NCBI GenBank assembly: GCA_035540955.1
Contig: DATLFP010000252.1
Coordinates: forward strand, 62,001-126,000
Direction of reading: 5' to 3'
Source: DATLFP01 sp035540955
GTDB lineage: Bacteria; Actinomycetota; Acidimicrobiia; Acidimicrobiales; CADCSY01
Length of the DNA: 64,000 nt
In this document: positions 1-9,215 of the stretch, in pieces
Numbering within the stretch: the first letter of the stretch is position 1
Layout of the letters: every line of letters starts with the position of its first letter
Translations under genes and position numbers: made by a program
Notes under the pieces: model-generated
Databases searched by the model: none
Told to the model about the DNA's origin: nothing
What the model saw: only the letters and a program-made list of their open reading frames with translations

Positions 1-15
1 AGCGACCATGAAGTC

Positions 16-1005
16 GTGCGGGTCGTCGCTGCGCCGGACAAGCTGCGAGGGACGGCGACCGCGGCGGACGCTGCCGCGGCGATCTGCCGCGCCGCGGCGA
101 AGGCCGGGTGGGACGGCGACGCGGTGCCGGTGGCCGATGGCGGCGAGGGCACCCTCGACGTGCTGGGCGGGCCGAACCGGGAGTCGACGGTGACGGGACC
201 GCTCGGTGATCCGGTGGTGGCCGGCTGGCGCTACGGGAAGACGGCCGTGATCGAGATGGCGCGTGCGTCGGGCCTGACGGTGGCCGGCGGACCGGACGCC
301 AACGACGCCGTGGCGGCGACGACGATGGGCACCGGCGAGCTGATCAACGCCGCCGTCGACGCCGGGTGCCGGCGGGTGATCGTCTGCGTGGGCGGCTCGG
401 CCACCACCGACGGCGGCCTCGGCGCCCTGCGGGCCGTCGAGCCCGTCGCCCGGCTCCGGGGGGTCGACCTGGTGGTGGCCTGCGACGTGCTGACCACCTT
501 CGTCGACGCCGCCCCGCTGTTCGCCGCCCAGAAGGGGGCTTCGCCCTCCCAGGTCGAGCTGCTGCGGCGCCGGCTCGAGCGGCTGGCGCAGGTCTACGAG
601 CGGGAGTACGGCGTCGACGTGCGGGTTCTCCCGGGGTCGGGCGCCGCCGGCGGCCTGGCCGGCGGGTTGGCGTGCGCCGGCGCCCGCCTGGTGCCCGGCT
701 TCGACCTCGTCGCCGACGAGCTCGATCTCGCCGAGACGATCGAGGGCGCCGACCTGGTCGTCACCGCCGAGGGGTTCCTCGACGAGCAGTCCTTCGAAGG
801 CAAGGTCGTCGGCGGGATCTGCGAGCTGGCGGCGGCCGACGGCATCCCGGTCCTGGCGGTGGTCGGCGAGGTGCTGGACGGCGTCCGCCTGCCCGGCGGG
901 CTCGAGGTCATCTCGCTGGTGGAGCGCTACGGCCCCGATCGGGCCCACCACGACACGCTGCGCTGCATCGAGGAGGCCGTGGCCGACCACCTCGCCCGCG
1001 CCTGA
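16..1005 (+). CDS. Glycerate kinase (GlxK family)
   Basis: Predicted to phosphorylate D-glycerate to 2-phosphoglycerate with ATP, feeding glycerate into lower glycolysis; cytoplasmic. The protein opens with APDKLRGT and carries the family signatures VADGGEGT (about residue 40), VGGSATTDGGLG (about 125) and PGSGAAGGLAGGL (about 200). At 329 residues it is shorter than the usual 370-380; the missing stretch appears to lie after GGLGALRAV, where the family normally has a longer loop. The GTG at 16 is chosen because the ATG at 8 is in another frame. Its upstream region is outside the window, so an earlier start cannot be excluded. Confidence 0.88.
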   Translation: MRVVAAPDKLRGTATAADAAAAICRAAAKAGWDGDAVPVADGGEGTLDVLGGPNRESTVTGPLGDPVVAGWRYGKTAVIEMARASGLTVAGGPDANDAVAATTMGTGELINAAVDAGCRRVIVCVGGSATTDGGLGALRAVEPVARLRGVDLVVACDVLTTFVDAAPLFAAQKGASPSQVELLRRRLERLAQVYEREYGVDVRVLPGSGAAGGLAGGLACAGARLVPGFDLVADELDLAETIEGADLVVTAEGFLDEQSFEGKVVGGICELAAADGIPVLAVVGEVLDGVRLPGGLEVISLVERYGPDRAHHDTLRCIEEAVADHLARA

Positions 1006-1014
1006 GCCCGCCGA

Positions 1015-1065
1015 AGATCTCGGGTCGACGAAGGCCCAAGTGGGGCCTCGAACAGCCCGAGATCT
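1015..1065. terminator. Hairpin after the glycerate kinase gene
   Basis: Perfect 10-bp outer stem (AGATCTCGGG at 1015-1024 with CCCGAGATCT at 1056-1065) and an 8-bp inner stem with one bulge (1029-1037 with 1043-1050). No U-tract follows. It lies 10 bp after the stop codon, in the place expected of a terminator. Confidence 0.55.
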
Positions 1066-1119
1066 CCTGCGTGCCGACTGCCGCCGGGGGGTGGCCCGGC
1101 GCGCGTACGGTCGGGAGCG

Positions 1120-2268
1120 GTGGGCGAGCGGATCCGGCAGGCCGGGGCGGTGGCGTGGGCGGTCGTCGGGCTGGCCACGCTCCTCGCGCTGCTCGGCCTC
1201 GTCGCCTGGTACCTGCGGGTCGTCTGGCCGCCCCTCGTCCTGGCCGGCGCCATCGTGTTCATCCTCAATCCGGTGGTCACCTGGGAGCAGCGGCACTCGA
1301 TCCCGCGCGCGCTCGGCACCGCCCTCGCCTACCTCGCGCTGGCGGCGGCCGTCGGCATCGCCGCTCTGCTCGCCTATCCGCTGGCCGCCGACCAGGCCGA
1401 GGAGCTGGGCGATGAGTGGCCGCAGATCCGCGCCGACCTCGAGGCCCGCGTCGACGATTGGGCGGAAGCGACGAGGAACTGGCCCATCCCCATCCCGACC
1501 TGGGGCGAGCTCGAGGACGAGTTCGGCAACAACGACAGCGACGCCGACCGCGACTCCATCGCCGAGCGCGTCGAGCAGGTGCGCGACATCGGGCTGCGCA
1601 TCTTCCACGTGGGGATCATCTTCGTGCTCGGCCCGATCATCGCGTTCTACCTGCTCGTCGATCTGCCGAGGCTCCGTCAGGTGGCGCTGGGGCTCATCCC
1701 GGAGCGATCGGAGCAGGAGGTGCTGCTGGTGGCGTCGCGCCTCAACCGCGCCATCGGAGGCTTCTTCCGGGGTCAGCTGGCGGTGGCCGCGATCGTCGGG
1801 GTGATGGTGTCGATCGGCCTCGCCATCATCGGGCTCCCGTTCTGGCTCCTCGTCGGCATGGTGGCGGGGCTGGCCAACCTCGTGCCCCTCATCGGACCGT
1901 GGGTCGGCGGCATCCCGGGCGTCGTCATCGCCCTGACGACCCGCGACGTGAGCACCGCCGTCTGGGTGGTGGTGGTGATGGCGGTCGCCCAGCAGATCGA
2001 CAACCACTTCATCAGCCCGATCGTGATGCAGCGGGCGGTCAAGCTGCATCCGGCCGCCGTGATGATCGCCCTGCTCGCCGGAGGCACCCTGGGCGGGTTC
2101 TTCGGGCTGCTCGTGGCGGTGCCGACCGCGGCCGTGCTGAAGATCATCGTCGGGCACCTGTGGCGGACCTACGTCCTCGGCGAACCCCTCGAGGAGGTCG
2201 CCGCTCGCAGCCATGAGGAGGATGCCAAGCCCGGCGTCGGCTTCGTCGAGGACGTCGTCGACACGTGA
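1120..2268 (+). CDS. AI-2E family transporter-type membrane protein
   Basis: Integral membrane protein of the AI-2E transporter (PF01594, YdiK/PerM-like) family, 382 residues, close to the usual length. Two N-terminal membrane segments, a long hydrophilic segment rich in acidic residues (about 95-165), then several hydrophobic helices including GLANLVPLIGPWVGGIPG, the family's diagnostic stretch. Substrate is unknown; members have been linked to export of autoinducers or small ions, so the name should not be taken literally. The GTG at 1120 is preceded by TACGGT (1106-1111) with an 8-nt gap and no Shine-Dalgarno, which suggests a leaderless transcript. It converges with the DUF6159 gene. Confidence 0.85.
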   Translation: MGERIRQAGAVAWAVVGLATLLALLGLVAWYLRVVWPPLVLAGAIVFILNPVVTWEQRHSIPRALGTALAYLALAAAVGIAALLAYPLAADQAEELGDEWPQIRADLEARVDDWAEATRNWPIPIPTWGELEDEFGNNDSDADRDSIAERVEQVRDIGLRIFHVGIIFVLGPIIAFYLLVDLPRLRQVALGLIPERSEQEVLLVASRLNRAIGGFFRGQLAVAAIVGVMVSIGLAIIGLPFWLLVGMVAGLANLVPLIGPWVGGIPGVVIALTTRDVSTAVWVVVVMAVAQQIDNHFISPIVMQRAVKLHPAAVMIALLAGGTLGGFFGLLVAVPTAAVLKIIVGHLWRTYVLGEPLEEVAARSHEEDAKPGVGFVEDVVDT

Positions 2269-2295
2269 CGACGTCCGCTCCCCACCTCACCGCGG

Positions 2296-2346
2296 CGTTC
2301 TGGGACCGATCGGGCCGGCGGAGCGGCCGCGATCGGTCCCAGAACG
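2296..2346. terminator. Bidirectional terminator hairpin
   Basis: Perfect 17-bp stem (2296-2312 with 2330-2346), continued inward by a 5-bp GGCCG/CGGCC stem, between two convergent genes. No U-tract on either strand. Confidence 0.7.
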
Positions 2347-2353
2347 ACGGGCG

Positions 2354-3178
2354 TCACTTCTGGTGGAACGCGGCCTCCAGGTTGGCGACCTCGAACTCCT
2401 CGTCCACCGGCAGGCCGTTCGCCCAGCGGTAGAGGGCGGCCTTGAACACGCCCGAGAGCGCCGAGCTCACCGCGATGACGCCGAGGGTCCAGATCACGGC
2501 AGCGGCGATGCCGACGATGGCGAGCACGACGAGGCCGGTGGCAGCCAGCACGCCGGCGACGGCGACGCCGGCCATGACCGCGAGGAGGCTGATCACGCCG
2601 ATGCCGAAGTTGAACGTGAGCTGCTCGCCCCAGGTGCCCTTCAGCAGGCGCGACGAGCGCTTGAAGGCCTCGATGGCCCCGACGTCTTCGAACACGATGA
2701 CCGGCAGGGCGAGGAACGAGAGCACGCTGAACGCGGTGGACCCGATCCAGGAGACGAGGCGGCCGAGGACGCCGAGCCGCTGCTCGATCTGGTCGAGGAC
2801 GATGGCGACGACGGTCGCCAGCACCGCCCACTCGAGGATCCGGCCGGCACGAGCCCGCGCGGCGGTGAGCGCGGAGGGGATCGTCGGATCGCCCCCGTCC
2901 ATGCGCTCGGCGGCGCCGGCGATCACCGCGGCCTGCCCGAGTGCGAACACCCACGTCGCTGCGACCGCGGCGAGCACGCCGATGAGCCAGGTGGCGAGGT
3001 CACCGGTTCCGGCGGCGTCGACGCCGCCCATGAGCACCACGCCGGGCGCGGCGATCACCGCGAACGCGAGGAGGGCGGCGATGCCGGAGAGGATCGGGAT
3101 CCAGATCAGCTCCCGGTCCTGCGCGAGGACCCGCCACGACGCCTTCGAGATGGCCCACCCGCGGGCGATGCGACCCAT
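2354..3178 (-). CDS. DUF6159 family membrane protein
   Basis: A 274-residue membrane protein that matches the DUF6159 family by its N-terminal GWAISKASWRVLAQDREL motif and about six hydrophobic segments rich in Ala, Val and Ile. Function is unknown. The start ATG overlaps the ferredoxin stop codon by one base (TGATG), so translation is probably coupled; an upstream in-frame start 14 codons earlier would lie inside the ferredoxin gene and is rejected. Last gene of the minus-strand run FAD oxidoreductase, gpgS, ferredoxin, DUF6159. Confidence 0.75.
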   Translation of the reverse strand: MGRIARGWAISKASWRVLAQDRELIWIPILSGIAALLAFAVIAAPGVVLMGGVDAAGTGDLATWLIGVLAAVAATWVFALGQAAVIAGAAERMDGGDPTIPSALTAARARAGRILEWAVLATVVAIVLDQIEQRLGVLGRLVSWIGSTAFSVLSFLALPVIVFEDVGAIEAFKRSSRLLKGTWGEQLTFNFGIGVISLLAVMAGVAVAGVLAATGLVVLAIVGIAAAVIWTLGVIAVSSALSGVFKAALYRWANGLPVDEEFEVANLEAAFHQK

Positions 3179-3456
3179 CAGGCGTCCGCCGGCTCGATGA
3201 AGATGCACTCGCCTGGGCACTCCTCGGCCGCCTCGATCACCGGATCGAGCACGTCGTCGGGCACCGGCACGGTGCCGCTGGGGCCGTGGGCCGCCGGCGA
3301 GGACCCGCCGCTCGGACCGAACCGGTTCGGCCAGCCCTTCTCCTTGACGTAGGCGAGGCCGTCGTCGTCCATCTCGAAGATGGCGGGGGCGATCTCGGCG
3401 CAGATGCCGTCACCCGTGCACAGGTCCTGGTCGATCCACACTCGCATGCCGCTCAT
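3178..3456 (-). CDS. Ferredoxin, [3Fe-4S] type
   Basis: Small electron carrier of 92 residues. It starts MRVWIDQDLCTGDGIC, and the cluster ligands are the Cys pair of C-x5-C near the N-terminus and a Cys-Pro near the C-terminus (EECPGEC); the central ligand position is Ala followed by APAIF, as in [3Fe-4S] ferredoxins that serve cytochromes P450 and similar oxygenases. A Gly/Ser/Pro-rich insert of about 20 residues separates the two halves. ATG at 3456 is supported by an AGGAGC ribosome site 8 nt upstream. No P450 gene is nearby; the flavoprotein two genes upstream could be a partner, which is inference. Confidence 0.85.
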   Translation of the reverse strand: MSGMRVWIDQDLCTGDGICAEIAPAIFEMDDDGLAYVKEKGWPNRFGPSGGSSPAAHGPSGTVPVPDDVLDPVIEAAEECPGECIFIEPADA

Positions 3457-3466
3457 TGGGTTGCTC

Positions 3467-4345
3467 CTAGGCGCTTCTGCGGCGGTAGGCCGCGATGTCG
3501 ACGAGCGGGGGTCGCTCGCCATGGTCGATGGTCACGTCGTCGAGCCCTGCCCTGGTCAGCAGCGTGGGGAACGCCGAGAGGGCGACACCGGCTCGCTCGA
3601 GCGCCACCCGCAGCACGGCCACGGCCTGCGGCGAGAGCTCTTCGAGGGCGCGGTTCCGGTGCACCCGCACGCCGAGGTCGACCTGGGCCATGCGGTCGAG
3701 ACCGACCTCCTCGGCCACGTCGGCGAGGAGGGCGAGGTCGACGCCGTACCCGGTGGCGAACGGCAGGCGCTCGAGCAGCTCTCGGCGGCCGGCGTACTCG
3801 CCCGAGAGGGGTTGGGCGAAGCCCGCCAGGTGGGGCAGCAGGAGGGCGATCGCGGGCCGGGCGGTGAGCTCGGTGACGCGGCCGCTGTTGCGCTCGTACC
3901 ACCCCTTCACGAAGTCGATGCTGTCGTCGAGCACCAGGGGTGCCACGAGGCCGACGATGAAGCGAGGGTCGAAGCCCCGCACGTCGGCATCGCACCAGGC
4001 GACGATCTCGCCCTCGGACGCGGCGAGGGACTTCCACAGTGCTTCGCCCTTGCCGGTGCGGGCCCCGAGGTGGGGAAGGACGGCCGATGCGGCGAGGACG
4101 CGGGCCCCGGCGGCCTCGGCCACCGCCGCCGTGCGATCGGTGGAGCGGTCGTCGATCACGAGGATCTCGTCGACCAGGCGGTGACGGTCGATCAGCTCCC
4201 GGCGGATGGTGGCGACGACGGCGCCGACGGTCGGTTCCTCGTCGCGGGCCGGGATGCAGACCGACACGGTCGCTCCCGCCGCCGCCTTGGCGCGGCAGAG
4301 CGCGTCGATGTCGACATCGGCCGCGACGAAGGAGCGGGGGGGCAC
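3467..4345 (-). CDS. gpgS: Glucosyl-3-phosphoglycerate synthase
   Basis: GT81-family retaining glycosyltransferase that joins glucose from NDP-glucose to 3-phosphoglycerate, the first step of glucosylglycerate and methylglucose lipopolysaccharide synthesis in actinobacteria. A GT-A fold is visible: VSVCIPARDEEPTVG at about 28-42, the metal-binding DADVRGFD near 118, and the family's GEYAGRRELLERLPFATGYGVDLAL segment split between about 190 and 215. Length 292 is a little below the mycobacterial enzyme. The GTG has no Shine-Dalgarno but TAACCT (4353-4358) lies 7 nt upstream, a leaderless arrangement. The ferredoxin gene begins 10 nt downstream. Confidence 0.87.
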   Translation of the reverse strand: MPPRSFVAADVDIDALCRAKAAAGATVSVCIPARDEEPTVGAVVATIRRELIDRHRLVDEILVIDDRSTDRTAAVAEAAGARVLAASAVLPHLGARTGKGEALWKSLAASEGEIVAWCDADVRGFDPRFIVGLVAPLVLDDSIDFVKGWYERNSGRVTELTARPAIALLLPHLAGFAQPLSGEYAGRRELLERLPFATGYGVDLALLADVAEEVGLDRMAQVDLGVRVHRNRALEELSPQAVAVLRVALERAGVALSAFPTLLTRAGLDDVTIDHGERPPLVDIAAYRRRSA

Positions 4346-4363
4346 CCGATCGAGGTTAGGAGG

Positions 4364-5827
4364 TCAGGCCGCCGTGAGGCCCAGTTCGGCGAGGAGCTGC
4401 TCGCGATCGGGGCCGAGCGGCGGCTCCGGCTCCCGTTCCTCCCGCCGCTGGTAGTGGTCCATGACCCGGCCCACGAGCTCGGGGTTGGTCATGAGCGAGT
4501 TCGGGTCCTCGAGCAGGTTGAACATGCGCAGGAACGCCCGGAACAGCACCGGGTCGGTGCGCATCGCGGGCATCACCTCCTTGAGGACCGAACCGAGGAA
4601 CTCGTCCTCGGTCCGCGCTTCGCCCTGGGCGATCCGGCGGTTGCGGGCGTCGGCGTCGACGCTGGCCCGGTACCACGGGAGCAGCTCGCGCTCGGTGCCC
4701 TCCTCGAGGGCGAGCGCCTGGGCGACGGGATCGTCGGGATGGTCCCGCAGGGCGGCGGCGAGCAGGTCGGCGTGCACGAAGCCGAGGGCACAGCCCCGGC
4801 CGTAGAGGGGGTTGGTGCACACGGCGGCGTCGCCGATGGCGAGCAGGCCGGGAGCCACGGGCCCGCCGTCGCGGACCACGTGGCGCAAGCGGTTGAGGAG
4901 CTTGGCCATGGGGTGGACGGGCGTGATCGGCTCCGACACCGCCGGGTCGACCCACGGCGCGGTCGGCACGAGCCGGGCCACGACCTGGTCGAAGAGGGCC
5001 TCCTTGCCGAGCCCGCGGAACACCTCGTCGTCGTTGTTGGTGGCGAGGGTGACCGAGAACGTGCCGTTGTCGCCGGGGAACACCGCGAACTTCATGTAGC
5101 CGAGGTCGCCGCCGATGGGGCCCTCCTGCTTGGGCGGCTCGACGCCGTCGTGCAGCTTGTAGAAGCGCGACCAGTAGACGATCCCGGTGTCCTCGGTGAC
5201 CTCCTCGATCTCGCCGAGGCCGGCCTCGCGCACCCAACGGGGGAACTCGGAGCGGCGGCCGTTGGCAGCGACGACGACGTCAGCGCGGATCTCCTCGGAG
5301 CCCGGCGTGCGGGGGGTCCCCGCAGTGCCCGGGGTGCGGGGGGTCCCCGCAGTAACAGCCGTGCGCACGCCGACGACGCGGCCGTCCTCGACGACGAGGC
5401 CGTCGACGACGACGCCGTCACGGAAGGCCACGTGGTCCTGTTCGAGCACCTTGCGCCGGAGCACCCACTCGAAGGTGGTGCGCCGGCAGGCGAGCATGGC
5501 CAGGTCCTCGTCCCCGGGATGGGGCGTCGGGTCCATGCCCTCGGGGGTCATCTCGGCGATCGTCAGCTCCGTGGCCCCGGCCTCGAGGAGCGCCTCCCGG
5601 ACGTCGGGATAGCCGTCCCGCAGCAGGTTGCGGAGCCGGGCCAGGAACATGTGGCTGTGGCGGACCTGGGGGGCGCCGCGCCGGTCCCACCAGAAGGCGT
5701 GCTGGGCGTCCTCGGGCAGGGGGGTGGCGTCCCGCTCCAGCACCGTGACCCGGTGCCCGTCGCGGCCGAGGGCGAGGGCGGCGCCGAGACCGGCCACGCC
5801 CGCTCCGATGACGATCACGTCAGTCAC
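4364..5827 (-). CDS. FAD-dependent oxidoreductase
   Basis: Flavoprotein of the PHBH / geranylgeranyl-reductase / halogenase-like fold, 487 residues. The N-terminus has the dinucleotide-binding GAGVAGLGAALALGRDGH, with ERD at the end of the second strand; the FAD GD motif is GDAAVCTNPLYGRGCALGF near residue 330. There is no lysine-containing halogenase motif (GWxWxIP), so halogenation is unlikely; substrate unknown. GTG at 5827 fits the motif at residue 5; an earlier in-frame start at 5914 would run into the CIRCE operator and adds a non-conserved tail. An internal Thr/Pro/Gly repeat interrupts the domain (see repeat at 5307). It is divergent from groEL and 18 nt upstream of gpgS. Confidence 0.8.
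   Translation of the reverse strand: MTDVIVIGAGVAGLGAALALGRDGHRVTVLERDATPLPEDAQHAFWWDRRGAPQVRHSHMFLARLRNLLRDGYPDVREALLEAGATELTIAEMTPEGMDPTPHPGDEDLAMLACRRTTFEWVLRRKVLEQDHVAFRDGVVVDGLVVEDGRVVGVRTAVTAGTPRTPGTAGTPRTPGSEEIRADVVVAANGRRSEFPRWVREAGLGEIEEVTEDTGIVYWSRFYKLHDGVEPPKQEGPIGGDLGYMKFAVFPGDNGTFSVTLATNNDDEVFRGLGKEALFDQVVARLVPTAPWVDPAVSEPITPVHPMAKLLNRLRHVVRDGGPVAPGLLAIGDAAVCTNPLYGRGCALGFVHADLLAAALRDHPDDPVAQALALEEGTERELLPWYRASVDADARNRRIAQGEARTEDEFLGSVLKEVMPAMRTDPVLFRAFLRMFNLLEDPNSLMTNPELVGRVMDHYQRREEREPEPPLGPDREQLLAELGLTAA
5307..5353 (+). repeat. In-frame 27-bp tandem duplication
   Basis: The 20-bp unit GTGCGGGGGGTCCCCGCAGT occurs at 5307-5326 and again at 5334-5353, 27 bp apart (nine codons), within the FAD oxidoreductase gene. 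On the coding strand it yields two copies of TAGTPRTPG, a flexible linker-like insert. Confidence 0.9.
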
Positions 5828-5900
5828 AGGTGCATCATTCCGCACCAGACGGCGATCTCCTCGGTCGCCCAGTTGCGACGCTCTCCACACCGTGGTTGGA

Positions 5901-7566
<1,666 letters not shown>

Positions 7567-7570
7567 GTCT

Positions 7571-9166
7571 TCAGTGGCGGGTGCGGGCCAGCGCGATCAG
7601 GCCCGCGGCGCCGGCGGCGAGGACAGGGAGCACGAGGAGCCGGGCGGGACCGCGGTCCCGCCCGGCTCCGTCGTCCCCGGCCGGGGCCGAGGCCGCCAGC
7701 GTGGTCGTCGTCGCCCGGCGACGGCTGGTCGCCGCGGCCGTCTCGGCGGCGACTGCCGCCCCCACCCGGTCGGGGGGAGCCTGGATCGCTTGATCGGCGT
7801 CCGGCGGTGGGGGTGCCTCGTCGGCCACCTCGATCCGCAGCGCCCACCTCGTCGACCGCAGGCCCATCGCCGCGTCGGCCTCGAGTGCCGGGTAGCGGGC
7901 GGGGCCGGCGTCGCCGTCGAGCTCGACCTCGAGCGGGCGGCCCGATGGGCCGGTGCTGCTGACCCGGGCGGTGACGGCGGTCCCGGGGTAGCCGAGGCGG
8001 ACGGCGAGGTCGGCGAGGCCGATGCGGACCTCCCACGGGTCCGGGCTGCGGGTCGGGTACGTCGTCGCCACGAGATAGGGGTGGGCCTCGTCGGGCGTGC
8101 CGAAGCCCTCGCGGGGCGTGGCCGACACCCCGGCGGCGTTGGCGGAGTACACCGCCGACGCCAGCGCCCGGCCCCAGGTCAGCGTCGTACCCAGCGTCGT
8201 GTTCACCGCCTCCACCTGGCGCGGAAACTCCGCCGATGCACCCTTGTAGACCTGGCAGCGCTGGGTGTCGCAGATCTCGCCGTTGGCGGCCATGGCCCGC
8301 AGCGCGTAGGTCCGGGCCGCCACCACCTGGGCCTGGACCGCAGCGAGCGGGAACGACGCGCCCACCTCGGCCAGCCCCCACAGGTACTGCTCGACGTCGA
8401 GGTCGTTGACCACCCGCAGCACACCGGTGGCCGCCGACACCTCGAGCTCCCCGCGGTAGCGCAGACCGCGAGCCGGCACCCCCACCGTGCCGCCGCCGGT
8501 CACGGGTCCCGCCCAGACGGGCTCGGGTGATGTCGCCGCTGGCGGTCCCGACGGCGCCGGCACCGGCGCCGGCTCCCCGGTGGGCGGTGGCGCCGTCGTC
8601 GAGGTCGACTCCTCCGGCGCGGTCGTCGAGGTCAGTCCCGGCAGGAGGCCGGCGGTGGTGGAGGTCGTCGACGAGGTCGACGTCGAGGACGTCGTCGACG
8701 GGAGCGGGAGGTCGACGGGCTGGGCGGCGGCGACGCTCGCGGCGCCGACGGTGCCGCTCGCGTGCACCCGGTAGCCGTCCGGGCCGTGGGCGATCGTCAC
8801 CGCGCCGCCCGCGGGCACCCGCACGGGGAACCCTCGCCGCTGGGGCCCGGTTCGCGGACTGCGCACCTCGCCGCCGTCGGGGAAGGTCAGGGCGGCCACG
8901 CTGTCGTCGGCGACGTGCACGACGACGCGGACGGTCCCCGTGTGCGAGCCCCGCCCCGCGCCGGGATAGAAGTGGTCGAGGATGCCGTCCATCGACGCGC
9001 CGTCGGTCGCCATCCAGAAGGCGCCGTCCTGGGCCATGCCCACGCCGTGGCCCCATCCCTCACCGTCCACGACCACCACCGGCACCGCGGCGATCGCCGT
9101 CGGGGCGGGGGTGATCGCCGCTCCCACGCCGAGCGCGACGAGCGCGCCGAGGAGGATCCGACCCAC
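7571..9166 (-). CDS. SpoIID/LytB domain protein, membrane anchored
   Basis: Secreted or surface protein of 531 residues. Cleavable-looking N-terminal signal (GRILLGALVALGVGAAITPAP), then VDGEGWGHGVGMAQDGAFWMA at about 34-54, a Pro/Thr/Ser-rich low-complexity linker (about 165-215), the SpoIID core with EVGASFPLAAVQAQVVAART near 275, a second low-complexity region and a C-terminal membrane helix followed by ARTRH. SpoIID proteins are peptidoglycan lytic enzymes; in Bacillus the GWGHGVGM motif is near the C-terminus, while here it is N-terminal, an order I also associate with actinobacterial members. GTG start; TACCTT (9173-9178) lies 6 nt upstream, so probably leaderless. Confidence 0.8.
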   Translation of the reverse strand: MGRILLGALVALGVGAAITPAPTAIAAVPVVVVDGEGWGHGVGMAQDGAFWMATDGASMDGILDHFYPGAGRGSHTGTVRVVVHVADDSVAALTFPDGGEVRSPRTGPQRRGFPVRVPAGGAVTIAHGPDGYRVHASGTVGAASVAAAQPVDLPLPSTTSSTSTSSTTSTTAGLLPGLTSTTAPEESTSTTAPPPTGEPAPVPAPSGPPAATSPEPVWAGPVTGGGTVGVPARGLRYRGELEVSAATGVLRVVNDLDVEQYLWGLAEVGASFPLAAVQAQVVAARTYALRAMAANGEICDTQRCQVYKGASAEFPRQVEAVNTTLGTTLTWGRALASAVYSANAAGVSATPREGFGTPDEAHPYLVATTYPTRSPDPWEVRIGLADLAVRLGYPGTAVTARVSSTGPSGRPLEVELDGDAGPARYPALEADAAMGLRSTRWALRIEVADEAPPPPDADQAIQAPPDRVGAAVAAETAAATSRRRATTTTLAASAPAGDDGAGRDRGPARLLVLPVLAAGAAGLIALARTRH

Positions 9167-9215
9167 GCCGGGAAGGTAGCGGTGACCGGCGCCGGCGCCG
9201 TACCGAGGAGGCCCG

